Both the position numbers and the translations under genes were made by a program. Positions 21,527 to 31,381 of a DNA stretch of 64,000 bases are shown here, one piece after another; within the stretch, counting starts at the first letter, position 1, and each line of letters begins with the position of its first letter. Source of the stretch: Hutsoniella sourekii ATCC 700629 (GTDB taxonomy: Bacteria > Bacillota > Bacilli > Lactobacillales > Aerococcaceae); contig NZ_JADD01000004.1 of the NCBI RefSeq assembly GCF_000518205.1, positions 62,001-126,000 of the forward strand, given 5' to 3'. The notes beneath the pieces were generated by a model. That model saw nothing but the letters and a program-made list of their open reading frames with translations, did no database searches and had not been told where the DNA came from.

Positions 21527-22504
21527 ATGAAAAAATTAATTCAATTAATATTAGTTATTGCCCTATCTCTTGGTCTAATTCCTGCTTCAGCTGCTCGGGC
21601 AGAAGCTCCGAAACCCTTGAAAGCCGCTATTGTGACCTTCGTCTCCCACCCTTCCCTGGATACGATTGTCCAAGGAATCCATGAAGGACTTGAAGAAGCG
21701 GGTTACAAGGAAGGCGACAACCTAACCACTGACTTCTATAATGCCAATGGAGATATCAATCTACTAAGTTCTATCGCTGATCAAGCCATTGAAGGTAAGC
21801 CAGATATTATCTATGCTGTGACAACACCTGTTGCCCTTGCCTTCCAAGCGGCTAAGACCGATATCCCTGTTGTCTTTACAGGGGTCACTGACCCACTTGG
21901 AGCAGGCTTGGTTGATAGCTTAGAAGAACCGGGTGCTAATTTATCTGGTATCAGCAACTATGTCTCTCTGGACCAACAGTTTGAACTGGTAAAAAAATTA
22001 ACCCCTGATGCCAAAAAAGTCGGATTCCTCTATAAGACTAGCGAAGACAGTGCCTTATCCGAAGTTGAAGAAGCCAGTGAAGTAGCTAAGAAGTATGGCT
22101 TAGATAGTGAAATTGCCGGTATCAGTTCTACCAATGAGATGCAGATGGTAGCAGAAGATCTAGCCAGTAAAGTGGATGTCATCTATGTGGGATCTGATAA
22201 TTTAATTGCAGCTGCCTTTGATTCCTTGCTGGACGCCACTGATAAAGACCAAGTGCCAGTCTACTCTTCCGTTGAATTGATGATCGGACAAGGTGCTCTA
22301 GCTGGAGCGGCTATTGAAGAGATTAGCTTGGGACACTTGGCCGTTAAATTCGGTGAGGAAGTCTTAGCCGGAGATGATATTGCTAAGAAGCCAGTTCAAT
22401 TTATTGATGACCTAACAGTGATAGTTAACCAAGACACTGCCGACCGTTTAGCAATCAAGGTACCCGAAGGATTGGCTGAAGTGACCGTCAATACTAATAA
22501 TTAA
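21527..22504 (+). CDS. trpX: ABC transporter substrate-binding protein, TrpX-like
   Basis: 325 residues from the ATG at 21527, set by AAAGGAG. A Sec-type signal peptide (KKLIQLILVIALSLGLIPASAARA) is followed by the ABC_sub_bind fold (AAIVTFVSHPSLDTIVQGIHEGL, VFTGVTDPLGAGLV). There is no lipobox cysteine. The family includes TrpX, the presumed tryptophan-binding protein of the trpXYZ system. The Trp leader supports that substrate. No permease or ATPase gene follows; a strong terminator does, so the partners must be elsewhere or absent. Confidence 0.8.
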   Translation: MKKLIQLILVIALSLGLIPASAARAEAPKPLKAAIVTFVSHPSLDTIVQGIHEGLEEAGYKEGDNLTTDFYNANGDINLLSSIADQAIEGKPDIIYAVTTPVALAFQAAKTDIPVVFTGVTDPLGAGLVDSLEEPGANLSGISNYVSLDQQFELVKKLTPDAKKVGFLYKTSEDSALSEVEEASEVAKKYGLDSEIAGISSTNEMQMVAEDLASKVDVIYVGSDNLIAAAFDSLLDATDKDQVPVYSSVELMIGQGALAGAAIEEISLGHLAVKFGEEVLAGDDIAKKPVQFIDDLTVIVNQDTADRLAIKVPEGLAEVTVNTNN

Positions 22505-22554
22505 GACCCACTTGTCTCAAGTAACTAGCTAGCTAACTTAAATCATTCCATTAA

Positions 22555-22605
22555 AATAACCGTTTCACCTGTAAAGACTGATGACCTTCAGGTGAAACGG
22601 TTATT
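22555..22605. terminator. Bidirectional terminator between trpX-like and phosphoesterase genes
   Basis: A perfect 17-bp stem (22555-22571 with 22589-22605), A-rich before and T-rich after. Confidence 0.8.
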
Positions 22606-22607
22606 TA

Positions 22608-23129
22608 TTAATCATTCACTGGAAAATGCCGGTTTAAATCTTTCAACAATTCTCCCGCCTCATTATAAAAGTCGACACTCACTTCTTGATCATCAACTGA
22701 TACAATTGCGTAAGTTGTATAAGGAACGGGACCTCGGGAATGGTTCAAACTACCAGGATTGACAATATAGACCCCATCCACATATTCAGCCTTTAATACA
22801 TGAGAATGCCCATGGAAGGCAAAGCAACAGTCAGCTTCCTTAGCTGCCCTTAAGATCTCGTCGTGACCTGAATTAACCCCGTGACGGTGACCGTGGGCCA
22901 AGAAAACTTTACCAACGGGTGTTTCAATCACCTGAGTGGCTGGGTAGCCCGGATCGAAATCCATATTTCCAGTAACTGAGCCATCCACTAGCTCCCAAAT
23001 TGGATCGTCACTAGCAAATTCAGAGTCACCCGTGTGAAAGATATAATCGACCTGAGGTCGTAAGTTTGACACTAAATCCCAGACTAGAGGCCATCGACCA
23101 TGATTATCACTCATAACTAAGAATTTCAT
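22608..23129 (-). CDS. Metallophosphoesterase, YfcE/MJ0936 family
   Basis: 173 residues. Metal-binding motifs of calcineurin-like phosphoesterases are present: SDNHG (7-11), HTGDSE (32-37), GNMD (54-57), HGH near 80 and HGHSH near 106, and NPGSL. Members hydrolyse phosphodiesters in vitro; the cellular substrate is unknown. It lies 19 bases after rdgB in a murI-rdgB-yfcE unit, a common order in Firmicutes. Confidence 0.88.
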   Translation of the reverse strand: MKFLVMSDNHGRWPLVWDLVSNLRPQVDYIFHTGDSEFASDDPIWELVDGSVTGNMDFDPGYPATQVIETPVGKVFLAHGHRHGVNSGHDEILRAAKEADCCFAFHGHSHVLKAEYVDGVYIVNPGSLNHSRGPVPYTTYAIVSVDDQEVSVDFYNEAGELLKDLNRHFPVND

Positions 23130-23148
23130 CTCTATCTTCCCTTTCCTA

Positions 23149-23751
23149 TTATTCGACTAGCCATGCTTTTAATTGGGGAACCAGCGCTTGGAGGGCACGG
23201 CTTCGGTGACTGACTTGGTTCTTCTCGCTGGCAGATAATTGGCCGAAGCTCTTATCTAACGGTGGATAATAGAACAAGGGATCGTAACCAAATCCCCCCT
23301 CACCCAAAGCTTCTTCAAGAATATATCCAGAGACTTGTCCTTCTACTACTAATGACTCTTTGTGAGGGCTCGCGACAACTAGACAAGTGACAAAGTGAGC
23401 GGTTCGTTCTTCCTTTGGCTTGCCAGCTAATTCAGCTAATAGCTTGGCATTGTTAGCAGCATCCGATTTTTCAGGTCCGGCATAGCGAGCAGAATAAACC
23501 CCTGGTTGACCATTAAGAGCATCTACCATTAGTCCTGAATCATCAGCTAAGACCATTTTTTGGGTCAAGCGACTGATTCCCTCTGCCTTTAATCGCGCAT
23601 TGGCTTCAAAGCTGGTTCCTGTTTCTTCAATTTCGGGTAGATCTGGATAATCTAGTAAAGAATAAACATCAATATCTAAGTCCTTGAGTAAATATTTGAA
23701 TTCATCCACTTTACCTGGATTATGACTGGCAATTAGTAATTCCATTAGCAT
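23149..23751 (-). CDS. rdgB: dITP/XTP pyrophosphatase, RdgB/HAM1 family
   Basis: 200 residues from ATG at 23751, six bases after AGGAGG; the start overlaps the murI stop (TGATG). SHNPGKVDEF is the nucleotide-binding start, LADDSGL and SARYAG follow, and GFGYDPLF with SHRSRAL closes the active site. It removes non-canonical purine nucleotides such as dITP and XTP from the pool. Confidence 0.92.
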   Translation of the reverse strand: MLMELLIASHNPGKVDEFKYLLKDLDIDVYSLLDYPDLPEIEETGTSFEANARLKAEGISRLTQKMVLADDSGLMVDALNGQPGVYSARYAGPEKSDAANNAKLLAELAGKPKEERTAHFVTCLVVASPHKESLVVEGQVSGYILEEALGEGGFGYDPLFYYPPLDKSFGQLSASEKNQVSHRSRALQALVPQLKAWLVE

Positions 23752-24554
23752 CAAGCTCCTCCTATATTTATTTCACTAACTTGAACGTCTTCAAGAGCTA
23801 ACCATTGACTGGCCAGTCTGGCAAAAGCTAGGGGATCTCCACTGGTATAATAAAGGTCCTCCCCCTGCCTTTCCTCAGCTAGCAAGTCTAGATCCTTTAA
23901 CTGATTGGCAAGTTCTTGGATAGTATTAACCCCTGGATCAACCAAGCTTACAGCTGAACCCATATATTTTTGGATCGGTTGGCTCAATAAGGGAAAATGG
24001 GTACAGCCCAGGATCAGACTATCAACGCCAGCCTGCTTGATTGGTTCAAGTTGACTGGCAACCAAAGAGTCCACCTTAACCCCACTTAATTGACCCGACT
24101 CCACTAAGTCTACCAAGTGAGGACAAGCCTTTTCATAAATTATAATATCAGGGTCAAGAGCTTTGATTTTCTGCGGATAGACCTGACTTTCAATGGTGCC
24201 TCTAGTAGCAATGAGACCCATCTTTTTGTTCTGGGTGGTTTGAACAGCTGCTTCCACTCCACCATCTATAACTCCAAGAATCGGGATATCCCACCGCTTG
24301 ACCAAGCTATCTAGGGCAGCGACCGTACCTGTATTACAAGCTACAACAATTGCCTTGACGCCCTCTTCAATTAGAAAGTCAGCCAGTTGATGGATCATAA
24401 CTTCAACTTGTGATAGCTCTTGATTGCCATAAGGAGCACGAGCATTATCACCAAAATACAATAAAGTCTCTAAAGGTAGGAGACGCTTTAACTCTTTGGC
24501 AAGACTTAAACCGCCATATCCTGAATCAATTAACCCAATGGCTTGATTATTCAT
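23751..24554 (-). CDS. murI: Glutamate racemase
   Basis: 267 residues from the ATG at 24554, after GGGGGAAT. It makes D-glutamate for peptidoglycan. IDSGYGGLS (9-17) holds the catalytic Asp region, VACNTGT the first catalytic Cys, LGCTHFPLL the second Cys. Next to ddh, it adds a second cell-wall precursor enzyme. Translationally coupled to rdgB. Confidence 0.93.
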   Translation of the reverse strand: MNNQAIGLIDSGYGGLSLAKELKRLLPLETLLYFGDNARAPYGNQELSQVEVMIHQLADFLIEEGVKAIVVACNTGTVAALDSLVKRWDIPILGVIDGGVEAAVQTTQNKKMGLIATRGTIESQVYPQKIKALDPDIIIYEKACPHLVDLVESGQLSGVKVDSLVASQLEPIKQAGVDSLILGCTHFPLLSQPIQKYMGSAVSLVDPGVNTIQELANQLKDLDLLAEERQGEDLYYTSGDPLAFARLASQWLALEDVQVSEINIGGA

Positions 24555-24574
24555 TCTATTCCCCCTTAAATGAT

Positions 24575-24601
24575 AACCAGCTAGAATCAATCTAGCTGGT
24601 T
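24575..24601 (-). terminator. Hairpin between ddh and murI
   Basis: A perfect 11-bp stem AACCAGCTAGA/TCTAGCTGGTT with a 5-base loop lies just after the ddh stop. The T run on the minus strand is weak. Confidence 0.6.
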
Positions 24602-24607
24602 CAAGTC

Positions 24608-25600
24608 TTATAAATAATTTTTTCTTAGTTCATCACCAGATTTAGCAGATAACCAAGCTGGCGCAACATCTAGGATTGAGTGTGCACCATACAATTCTAA
24701 TTGCTTCATTCGCTGACTCGCACGCGCTAAGGCTACTAAGACACTGGCAGTGAATTCAGGGTTCGAATCCAGTGTCAAGTTGAATTCATAGACTTGATTG
24801 TGTTCCAACTTCTCACCGGTTTGACCGGATCGAATAACAAAGCCACCATGTGGCATGGTTGTATGATCTGCCTTAAATGTGGCTTCATCAATAAAATTCA
24901 CTTGAGTCTGGTAATCAGCAAAGTAACCAGGCATGGTAACAATTTCTTGTTCAATAGCCTGCTTATCGGCTCCTTCTTCGATCACTAGGTAGACTTCTCT
25001 TTGATGCTTATCGCCGGTCGTCAGCTCGGGTCCTAAACCTTGTCTGACTTGATCGATTGCCTCTTGAGAAGGAATGGTATATTGGACTGCGTATTTAACC
25101 CCTTGAATTCGACGAACAGCGTCAGAGTGGCCTTGACTTAAGCCTTTGCCCCAGAAGGTATAGGTTTCACCTTGAGCTAGAACAGCGTCTGCAATCACCC
25201 GATTCAAGGAGAATAAGCCAGGATCCCAGCCCCCAGAAATAATAGCTACATGCTGGTGTTGGTTAGCTACTTGATCTACGCTAGCAAAATGCTCAGGAAT
25301 CTTAGAGTGGTTGTCAAAGCTATCAACCACGTCAAAGTATTGAGCGTATTCAGGCGTCTGCTGCGGTAAATCTGTTGCTGACCCGCCACATAGAATCATG
25401 ACATCGATCTGATCTTGATAATTGATTGCCTGGTCTGCAAAGTCAACCTTGACTTTAGAATTAACTGGCTGAACGCCCTCAGATCCTCGGCGCGAGAAGA
25501 TAGCAATTAGTTCCATGTCTTCTTGTTGGTTAATGGCTAATTCAACCCCGCGACCCAAGTTACCGTATCCCATAATTCCTACTCTTATTTTATTGTTCAT
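24608..25600 (-). CDS. ddh: meso-Diaminopimelate dehydrogenase
   Basis: 330 residues. The NADP-binding start GIMGYGNLGRGVE (9-21) with FSRRG and the substrate-domain motifs SGGWDPGLFSLNR, WGKGLSQGHSDAVRRI and TMPHGGFVIR are those of Ddh. It forms meso-diaminopimelate directly from tetrahydrodipicolinate, ammonia and NADPH, a one-step route to lysine and cross-link precursors. It lies 13 bases downstream of a lipoprotein gene and may share its transcript. Confidence 0.92.
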   Translation of the reverse strand: MNNKIRVGIMGYGNLGRGVELAINQQEDMELIAIFSRRGSEGVQPVNSKVKVDFADQAINYQDQIDVMILCGGSATDLPQQTPEYAQYFDVVDSFDNHSKIPEHFASVDQVANQHQHVAIISGGWDPGLFSLNRVIADAVLAQGETYTFWGKGLSQGHSDAVRRIQGVKYAVQYTIPSQEAIDQVRQGLGPELTTGDKHQREVYLVIEEGADKQAIEQEIVTMPGYFADYQTQVNFIDEATFKADHTTMPHGGFVIRSGQTGEKLEHNQVYEFNLTLDSNPEFTASVLVALARASQRMKQLELYGAHSILDVAPAWLSAKSGDELRKNYL

Positions 25601-25613
25601 CGTTTTACTCTTT

Positions 25614-27068
25614 CTATTCTTGATCTAGTGTCTGCCAAGTCGTTGCTTCGATAAATCCGGTCATGGATGAAGGATTGGCCTCATTGAATTGACTAAAGTT
25701 AAAGGCTGTCAAGTAATTGATCGCCTGGTCTTCAGGTGTAATACTCGATAGATAAACACTTTCTAACTTTAAGGTCTTCTTATTGATATAATAATCAACA
25801 AAATACTTAGCTTCTGGCCGATCTAAATGCGATAGATCCAGCGAACCAGCTAGGGTCTGTAATCCTTTGAGTCCGTTCTTCATCTCCTCGCGGAAAATAT
25901 AATGTTCTTGCTCATTATGACGGTCGCTTGAAGTTTCAATTTCTTCTAAGGAACTTCTAAACTCGACAAATCGATTAACAAACTGCGGATAATAAGCAAT
26001 CGAGTGGGTCTCAGTGACTGACTGATCCTCTTGCTTGATTAATTGGCCATCCTTTTCTAGAGAAACTTGGTCCATGTTTCCATCGGAGTCGACCTGACCC
26101 CATACAGCTAGATGCAATTGGTCCATCCAATAGTTACCTAACTGGACTTGTTGGCTTTCTGCTTGGTCAGACTCCCCTTTGATGTGGTAAACATAGGTTT
26201 CGCCATAAGTTAATGCCGATGTCGGGTTGGCTTCTAGGAAAGCTTCATTAAAGCCGTCCGAAGATGGGGCCACATCCAAGGCTTCTGGCTCGGCATTGGT
26301 ATCCACCTCAACGGATGATTCTCCGTCTGTTACTTGTCCGGTCACCTTAAATGATGAGGATTGACCCAAGTCTTCAATATTACCAGTAATCACGGCTTCT
26401 TGAATCAAGCCAGATTCAGTATTAATTTGATAATCAATCGATAAATCTACTTGTGCCTTTGGTGATAAGGCTACAGGTAAGTCCAACAGATAAGGAAGGC
26501 TTTGAATAATTTGGCTATCCTGCACTTGCTTTCTGACATCGCTCACACCTGACTCATCTACTTCCACTTGCCAAGTGTTGGCATCTTCAACCAGTAATCG
26601 AACGATTGAGAAATAGTTGATTGGTGTTCGACTCGAATTTTCTCTCTTCACCCAGGATCCCTGGTTCATCTGATGATAGTTCTCGTCGCCTTTATAATAG
26701 AAATTTTCTTGGGAGCTTGAATCGCCTGCTTGGTTGGTCTGATTGATCAAGTATTGCCCTAGAATCCGCTGATCCTTGGAATCAACATATTTCTCCTGGT
26801 TGGACTGGATGCGAGTATAAGTTTGATCATTCAGGGTGAATTCTTCTCGGATCTCCATTTGAATATCTGCAATTTCTTCTAATTGCTTAGAAACTTGGTT
26901 ACTTAATTCAGCATATTCCATTCGCTCGCTGGTTAATGATTCATATTCACCAGATTCTAATAAAATTGGATCGCCACCTACGGTGGGTCGGTTGTTACTT
27001 TGACTACTACATGCCCCGAGTAGAGTGATACTAGCAAGGAGCAGGACTGATGCTTTAATAGACCTCAT
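25614..27068 (-). CDS. Large lipoprotein, DUF6612-like
   Basis: 484 residues. The signal peptide ends in LLGAC, so Cys20 is the lipid anchor. The rest is hydrophilic with beta-rich stretches and two roughly similar halves (about 50-250 and 290-480), recalling the DUF6612/LolA-like lipoproteins of Firmicutes, some of which carry other lipids or lipoproteins. That assignment is tentative. Next gene downstream is ddh. Confidence 0.6.
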   Translation of the reverse strand: MRSIKASVLLLASITLLGACSSQSNNRPTVGGDPILLESGEYESLTSERMEYAELSNQVSKQLEEIADIQMEIREEFTLNDQTYTRIQSNQEKYVDSKDQRILGQYLINQTNQAGDSSSQENFYYKGDENYHQMNQGSWVKRENSSRTPINYFSIVRLLVEDANTWQVEVDESGVSDVRKQVQDSQIIQSLPYLLDLPVALSPKAQVDLSIDYQINTESGLIQEAVITGNIEDLGQSSSFKVTGQVTDGESSVEVDTNAEPEALDVAPSSDGFNEAFLEANPTSALTYGETYVYHIKGESDQAESQQVQLGNYWMDQLHLAVWGQVDSDGNMDQVSLEKDGQLIKQEDQSVTETHSIAYYPQFVNRFVEFRSSLEEIETSSDRHNEQEHYIFREEMKNGLKGLQTLAGSLDLSHLDRPEAKYFVDYYINKKTLKLESVYLSSITPEDQAINYLTAFNFSQFNEANPSSMTGFIEATTWQTLDQE

Positions 27069-27160
27069 ATTATCCCTCTTTCTATATACTAAACCATTAT
27101 AAACTATGTTTTAATAATCTACAAACAGATTTGTATGACCAAAGTTTGTCATTTAATCCT

Positions 27161-27206
27161 AAAAAACCAACCCAGTCTGAAACTAAGCGTTATCAGAGCG
27201 GGTTGG
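27161..27206 (-). terminator. Terminator of the natAB unit
   Basis: CCAACCC/GGGTTGG with an inner TCTGA/TCAGA stem is followed on the minus strand by TTTTTT. Confidence 0.8.
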
Positions 27207-27229
27207 GAATATTTTTTACTTAATCAATT

Positions 27230-28531
27230 TTAATGATTCAAATTTTCTTGTTTAAATAATCGGAAGGATTGTTTCAGGGTGGCTATTAGCCCCTTGTCAC
27301 TGGTAATCAGACTATTTGTCTTATAGAACAAAATAGCGACCCAAGTCAAGGCAACTAAGAATAGAATAGAAACGATCAGAGAAATAAAGAGTTGAAGATT
27401 CCCAACCGAGTAGCTAGCCATCCGGAAAGGCATAATCATCGGTGTCCAAATGGGGATAAATGAACAAATCTTCATCACAAGATTATCACCCAATTGACCC
27501 CCAAAAATTCCCAAATAAAAACCAGCCATAGCAATAAAGATAATCGGCGTTAGGAACTTATTGGCATCTTCCGTCCGAGTGACTAATGATCCGATAAATG
27601 CAGACAGGACCGTGTAAATGGCAATGCCTAAAAAGACAAAGACTATTGTCCAGATAAGCATTGGCCCAATCCCATTTAATAAGTCACTCAAGTTAACATC
27701 CGGAATAAAAGGCAAGGCCGTTAAACTGGATAATTTGTCAAATATTTCAGGATCTCTCAAAAAGTAAAAGGCTCCTAGTCCAACCAAAACGTAAAAGCCT
27801 AGATGAGTTAAAATCACCAGACCAATGCCGATCATTTTGCCTAAGAAATGATCGCGAGCGCTCATACTGGATAAGATAATCTCCATGATGCGCGAACCCT
27901 TCTCAGTAGCAAATTCCACTGAGATAATCGAGCTATAAGAGGCTATAAAGATAAAGACCATAAAACAAGCTACAAAGGCTACCCCCATCCGCACAGCTTC
28001 CTTGAGTTGGCTAGATTCTTCTTCAACCAATTCTCCTTCTTTATTAATGGATAGTTCAACCTTCTTAATATTTGGTTTAACATCATTGAGAGTCTGAAAA
28101 GCTACCCTTGAAAGCCCAATAGCTTTAGCAATATCAAATTGTTGGTTGGATTTTAAGACGGCTTCAACGGCTTCTAAGTCTAAGGTCTTAGCTGTTTGAA
28201 GCTTAACGTATTGGGCGGTGTGGCCTTCTTCTAATTTTAAGTAACCATCAATATCCTTATTCTTTAAGGCTTGACGAGCCTGATCTTCATTAAGATCAAA
28301 GACTAAATCCATTTGATCCGCTTCTTCTTGCAAAGCTGATTGAAAGTCTGGATCTGCACCAAGGACTGCTAAGCTACCTTGACTAGCGGCCATTTCAGTT
28401 TGATAGGTAAAGTAACCAATCACACCAGCAAAGAGAATAACGAGCACTGGGGCTAGTAACATACTCAAAAAGGCCCAACTTTTAACATTTTTTTGATAGA
28501 CTTCTTTGGCTACCATCCATCTTTTACTCAT
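27230..28531 (-). CDS. natB: ABC transporter permease, NatB/ABC-2 type
   Basis: 433 residues from ATG at 28531; an in-frame GTG at 28540 is also possible. One N-terminal membrane helix is followed by a large outside domain (residues about 50-180) and then about five to six helices, the NatB/ABC2_membrane_3 layout. EFATEKGSRIMEIILSSMSARDHFLGK is the typical coupling segment. The start overlaps the end of natA. In Bacillus NatAB exports sodium; the substrate here is not known. Confidence 0.82.
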   Translation of the reverse strand: MSKRWMVAKEVYQKNVKSWAFLSMLLAPVLVILFAGVIGYFTYQTEMAASQGSLAVLGADPDFQSALQEEADQMDLVFDLNEDQARQALKNKDIDGYLKLEEGHTAQYVKLQTAKTLDLEAVEAVLKSNQQFDIAKAIGLSRVAFQTLNDVKPNIKKVELSINKEGELVEEESSQLKEAVRMGVAFVACFMVFIFIASYSSIISVEFATEKGSRIMEIILSSMSARDHFLGKMIGIGLVILTHLGFYVLVGLGAFYFLRDPEIFDKLSSLTALPFIPDVNLSDLLNGIGPMLIWTIVFVFLGIAIYTVLSAFIGSLVTRTEDANKFLTPIIFIAMAGFYLGIFGGQLGDNLVMKICSFIPIWTPMIMPFRMASYSVGNLQLFISLIVSILFLVALTWVAILFYKTNSLITSDKGLIATLKQSFRLFKQENLNH

Positions 28532-29429
28532 TTGATTCACCCACTTTCAAACGGAATATCTCATCCAGGGTCTTAGGAACTTGAGCAAACACAGGTAAGT
28601 ATTCACCTTGGCTTACAAGGTCAAAAATCTGGGGACCATATTCTTCAGAAGCCAGATTCAACTGGTAGGCTCCGCTGGAAGTTAAATGACAATCTAATAC
28701 CCCTGGTAAGCCACTGAGTCGCTCTTGATCCCACTGGTCATGTTGAATAATCAAGCGAGTTCTTCCATAGGCTTGTTTAACTTCTGCAATACTACCGTAT
28801 AAAACCCGCTTCCCAAAATGAACCATGGTCAAATGATCGCATAGTTCTTCCACATTGGTCATATTATGACTAGAGAAGATAATAGCTGATCCTTGGTCTC
28901 TTAAATATTTGACCCCTTCCACAAGGTAGGAGGCATTAACAGGATCCAAGCCAGAGAATGGTTCATCGAGAATGATTAACTTGGGCTCATGAATCAAGGT
29001 TGCGATGAGTTGAACTTTTTGTTGATTTCCCTTGGACAAGCTCTTAATGGGGTCCGTTGATTTGCCGCGAACGGCAAAGCGGTCTAACCAAGAATCCAAC
29101 CGATCAATCACATCCGACTTGGCCATTCCCCGAAGTTGAGCAAAATAGATAATCTGCTCCTCCACGGTCATTTTGTCATAGAGGCCTCTTTCCTCAGGTA
29201 GATAACCAATCTCATTGAAATGCTTGCTGGATAATTCTTCACCCTTCCACATCACGCGACCCGGACCATCCGTCGATAGAAAACCCAGTATCAATCGAAA
29301 TAAGGTCGTCTTACCTGACCCGTTCTGTCCGATCATGCCCATAATCGAACCAGGTTCAAGTTCAAAAGACACATCTTGAACGGCTTGAACATCGCCAAAA
29401 GATTTACTCAAATGCTCGACTGCTAACAT
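28524..29429 (-). CDS. natA: ABC transporter ATP-binding protein, NatA type
   Basis: 301 residues. Walker A GQNGSGKT (34-41), signature LSKGNQQKV near 134 and Walker B LIILDEPFSGLDP near 152 are all intact. The C-terminal 80 residues form the extra domain found in NatA-type proteins. It drives the NatB permease, whose gene overlaps its stop. AAAGGAGGG precedes the ATG. Confidence 0.88.
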   Translation of the reverse strand: MLAVEHLSKSFGDVQAVQDVSFELEPGSIMGMIGQNGSGKTTLFRLILGFLSTDGPGRVMWKGEELSSKHFNEIGYLPEERGLYDKMTVEEQIIYFAQLRGMAKSDVIDRLDSWLDRFAVRGKSTDPIKSLSKGNQQKVQLIATLIHEPKLIILDEPFSGLDPVNASYLVEGVKYLRDQGSAIIFSSHNMTNVEELCDHLTMVHFGKRVLYGSIAEVKQAYGRTRLIIQHDQWDQERLSGLPGVLDCHLTSSGAYQLNLASEEYGPQIFDLVSQGEYLPVFAQVPKTLDEIFRLKVGESNE

Positions 29430-29582
29430 GTCATCCCTCCTTTATTTAAATTATAGTACACCCCTTTATACTAGGCAAATAATTATCTAACTAGCCATTA
29501 AAAATATAGCAAAAAAGCAAGAAAATGGTTATCTAATCCCTGACGAAATTGAAAACCTAGCTAGTCTAATTAACTAATGGCT

Positions 29583-30410
29583 TCAATCAGCGTGGGCACC
29601 ATCATTTTCTTGCTTATTCTTATGGTTATGTTTGTTTCGGGCTTGAATTAATGACTCTGTTAGAGAATGATCGGTCTTCATCTGCTGGATAAAAGACTTG
29701 GACCGAAGACGAATCCCGACATATTCACGGTAAATCAGGTCGGTCAGTTCTTGTAAGTCTCCAATCGTTTGCGGAGCTAGGTCAACTTGGTGAATCTGAT
29801 CAAGACTAGCATTAGCTAAGAGGATAGCTAAATGGGTCGTCTTAGCAGACTGGTGAAGACGATAGGGATCTTGGCCGAAATGCTTGGCGCACAGAATCCC
29901 TTGGTGACGAATAGAGATATCAAAGGGCCCCTCTTGCCCGCGACAAACAGTACACGCCTGCCAGTTAAAATAAATGCCAAAAAATGGTAGTAAAAATAAC
30001 TCCATATAAATAGACACCACACTGGCTTCAATGCCTTGTTCAATAAGCTTTAATGCCTGCTTCAAGGTTTGGTAAACCTGTATCTGAGGCACATTGTCCT
30101 CTAAACTAGCGTCCACTAGTTGACTAATATAAGTCGCGTATGCTTGCTTCTTTAATTCACTTCTCAAAGAGTAGTTACCAGCTAAGGTATTCGCCTCTTG
30201 AATAAAGGACAACCCCGTCTCATTAATCGTTCCAATATATTGATTGATAGTCAGGGGTTGCAATTGGGGCTTCAAACGATTAGAGGGACGTTGCATTCCT
30301 TTGACAAAGAACATCTTGGTACCAAATTCTGGTGTAAAGATCTTGACTAGCCCATCATAATCTCGATGGGGCCGAGTAAATAGAGGGATCCCCTCAAAAC
30401 GTTCAGGCAT
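29583..30410 (-). CDS. recO: DNA repair protein RecO
   Basis: 275 residues. N-terminal OB fold (EGIPLFTRPHRDYDGLVKIFTPEFG) and helical C-terminal domain with a zinc-type pair (CTVC about 152-155, then ILCAKH). With RecR and RecF it loads RecA on SSB-coated DNA. It lies 37 bases after era, the usual order in Lactobacillales. Confidence 0.92.
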   Translation of the reverse strand: MPERFEGIPLFTRPHRDYDGLVKIFTPEFGTKMFFVKGMQRPSNRLKPQLQPLTINQYIGTINETGLSFIQEANTLAGNYSLRSELKKQAYATYISQLVDASLEDNVPQIQVYQTLKQALKLIEQGIEASVVSIYMELFLLPFFGIYFNWQACTVCRGQEGPFDISIRHQGILCAKHFGQDPYRLHQSAKTTHLAILLANASLDQIHQVDLAPQTIGDLQELTDLIYREYVGIRLRSKSFIQQMKTDHSLTESLIQARNKHNHKNKQENDGAHAD

Positions 30411-30447
30411 CTTTACACCCCCTTAATTATTAGAATATGTATCCTAA

Positions 30448-31353
30448 TTAGTAATCATCTGGCTTGTAGCCCAAGTCTTGTAACTGAGCTTGTCTAGATC
30501 GCCAATCTTTTTGTACTTTTACCCAAAGATTTAGATAAACTTTATTGCCAAGTAATTGTTCGATATCACGTCGGGCCATGCTGCCAATCTTTTTGATCAT
30601 GGCTCCGCCCTTACCGATAATGATTCCCTTTTGGCTGGAACGCTCAACAATAATCGTCGCATCGATCTCAACTTTGTCATCTTCGTTCCGCTTCATCCGG
30701 TCCACTTGCACAGCCACAGAATGGGGAATTTCTTCTCGGGTTAGATGAAGGATTTTCTCCCGAATAAATTCAGAGACAATAAAGTATTCAGGGTGGTCAG
30801 AGATCTGGTCTGTTGGGTAGTATTGGGGGCCTTCAGGTAGAATATTCTTAATACCAGCAAGCATGTTATCAACATTGTTACCTTCCGTAGCGGATATCGG
30901 ATAAATTTCGTCAAAATCATATTCTTCTGTATAAGATTGAATAATTGGCAAGAGTTCATCTGGTGTCACTAGGTCAATCTTATTGATCAGTAAGAAAACC
31001 GGTACCTCACTATTACGAATGCGATCAATGACAAAACGGTCGCCTGGACCAATCTTTTCACTGGCATTGACTAAAACTAGTACACAGTCCACGCCTTGAA
31101 GCGATGAATACGCAGTCTTTAACATGAATTCTCCAAGGGCATGTTTGGGCTTATGGATGCCCGGAGTGTCCAAGAATACAATTTGTGACTCATTATCTGT
31201 ATAGACTGCCTGGATACGATTTCTAGTGGTTTGTGCCTTATCTGACATGATGGCAACTTTTTGACCCACTAAGCGATTGAGCAAGGTAGATTTGCCCACA
31301 TTAGGTCGCCCGATTAAGGCAACAAAACCTGATTTAAAATGCTTATCTTTCAT
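30448..31353 (-). CDS. era: GTPase Era
   Basis: 301 residues. G1 GRPNVGKS (15-22), G2 region TTRNR, G3 DTPG near 61, G4 NKID near 124, then a C-terminal KH domain ([22 protein letters not shown]). It binds 16S rRNA and assists 30S assembly. It lies between dgkA and recO, with about 30-base gaps. Confidence 0.96.
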   Translation of the reverse strand: MKDKHFKSGFVALIGRPNVGKSTLLNRLVGQKVAIMSDKAQTTRNRIQAVYTDNESQIVFLDTPGIHKPKHALGEFMLKTAYSSLQGVDCVLVLVNASEKIGPGDRFVIDRIRNSEVPVFLLINKIDLVTPDELLPIIQSYTEEYDFDEIYPISATEGNNVDNMLAGIKNILPEGPQYYPTDQISDHPEYFIVSEFIREKILHLTREEIPHSVAVQVDRMKRNEDDKVEIDATIIVERSSQKGIIIGKGGAMIKKIGSMARRDIEQLLGNKVYLNLWVKVQKDWRSRQAQLQDLGYKPDDY

Positions 31354-31381
31354 TATTCACCTATTCTCTCTAATTATACGA

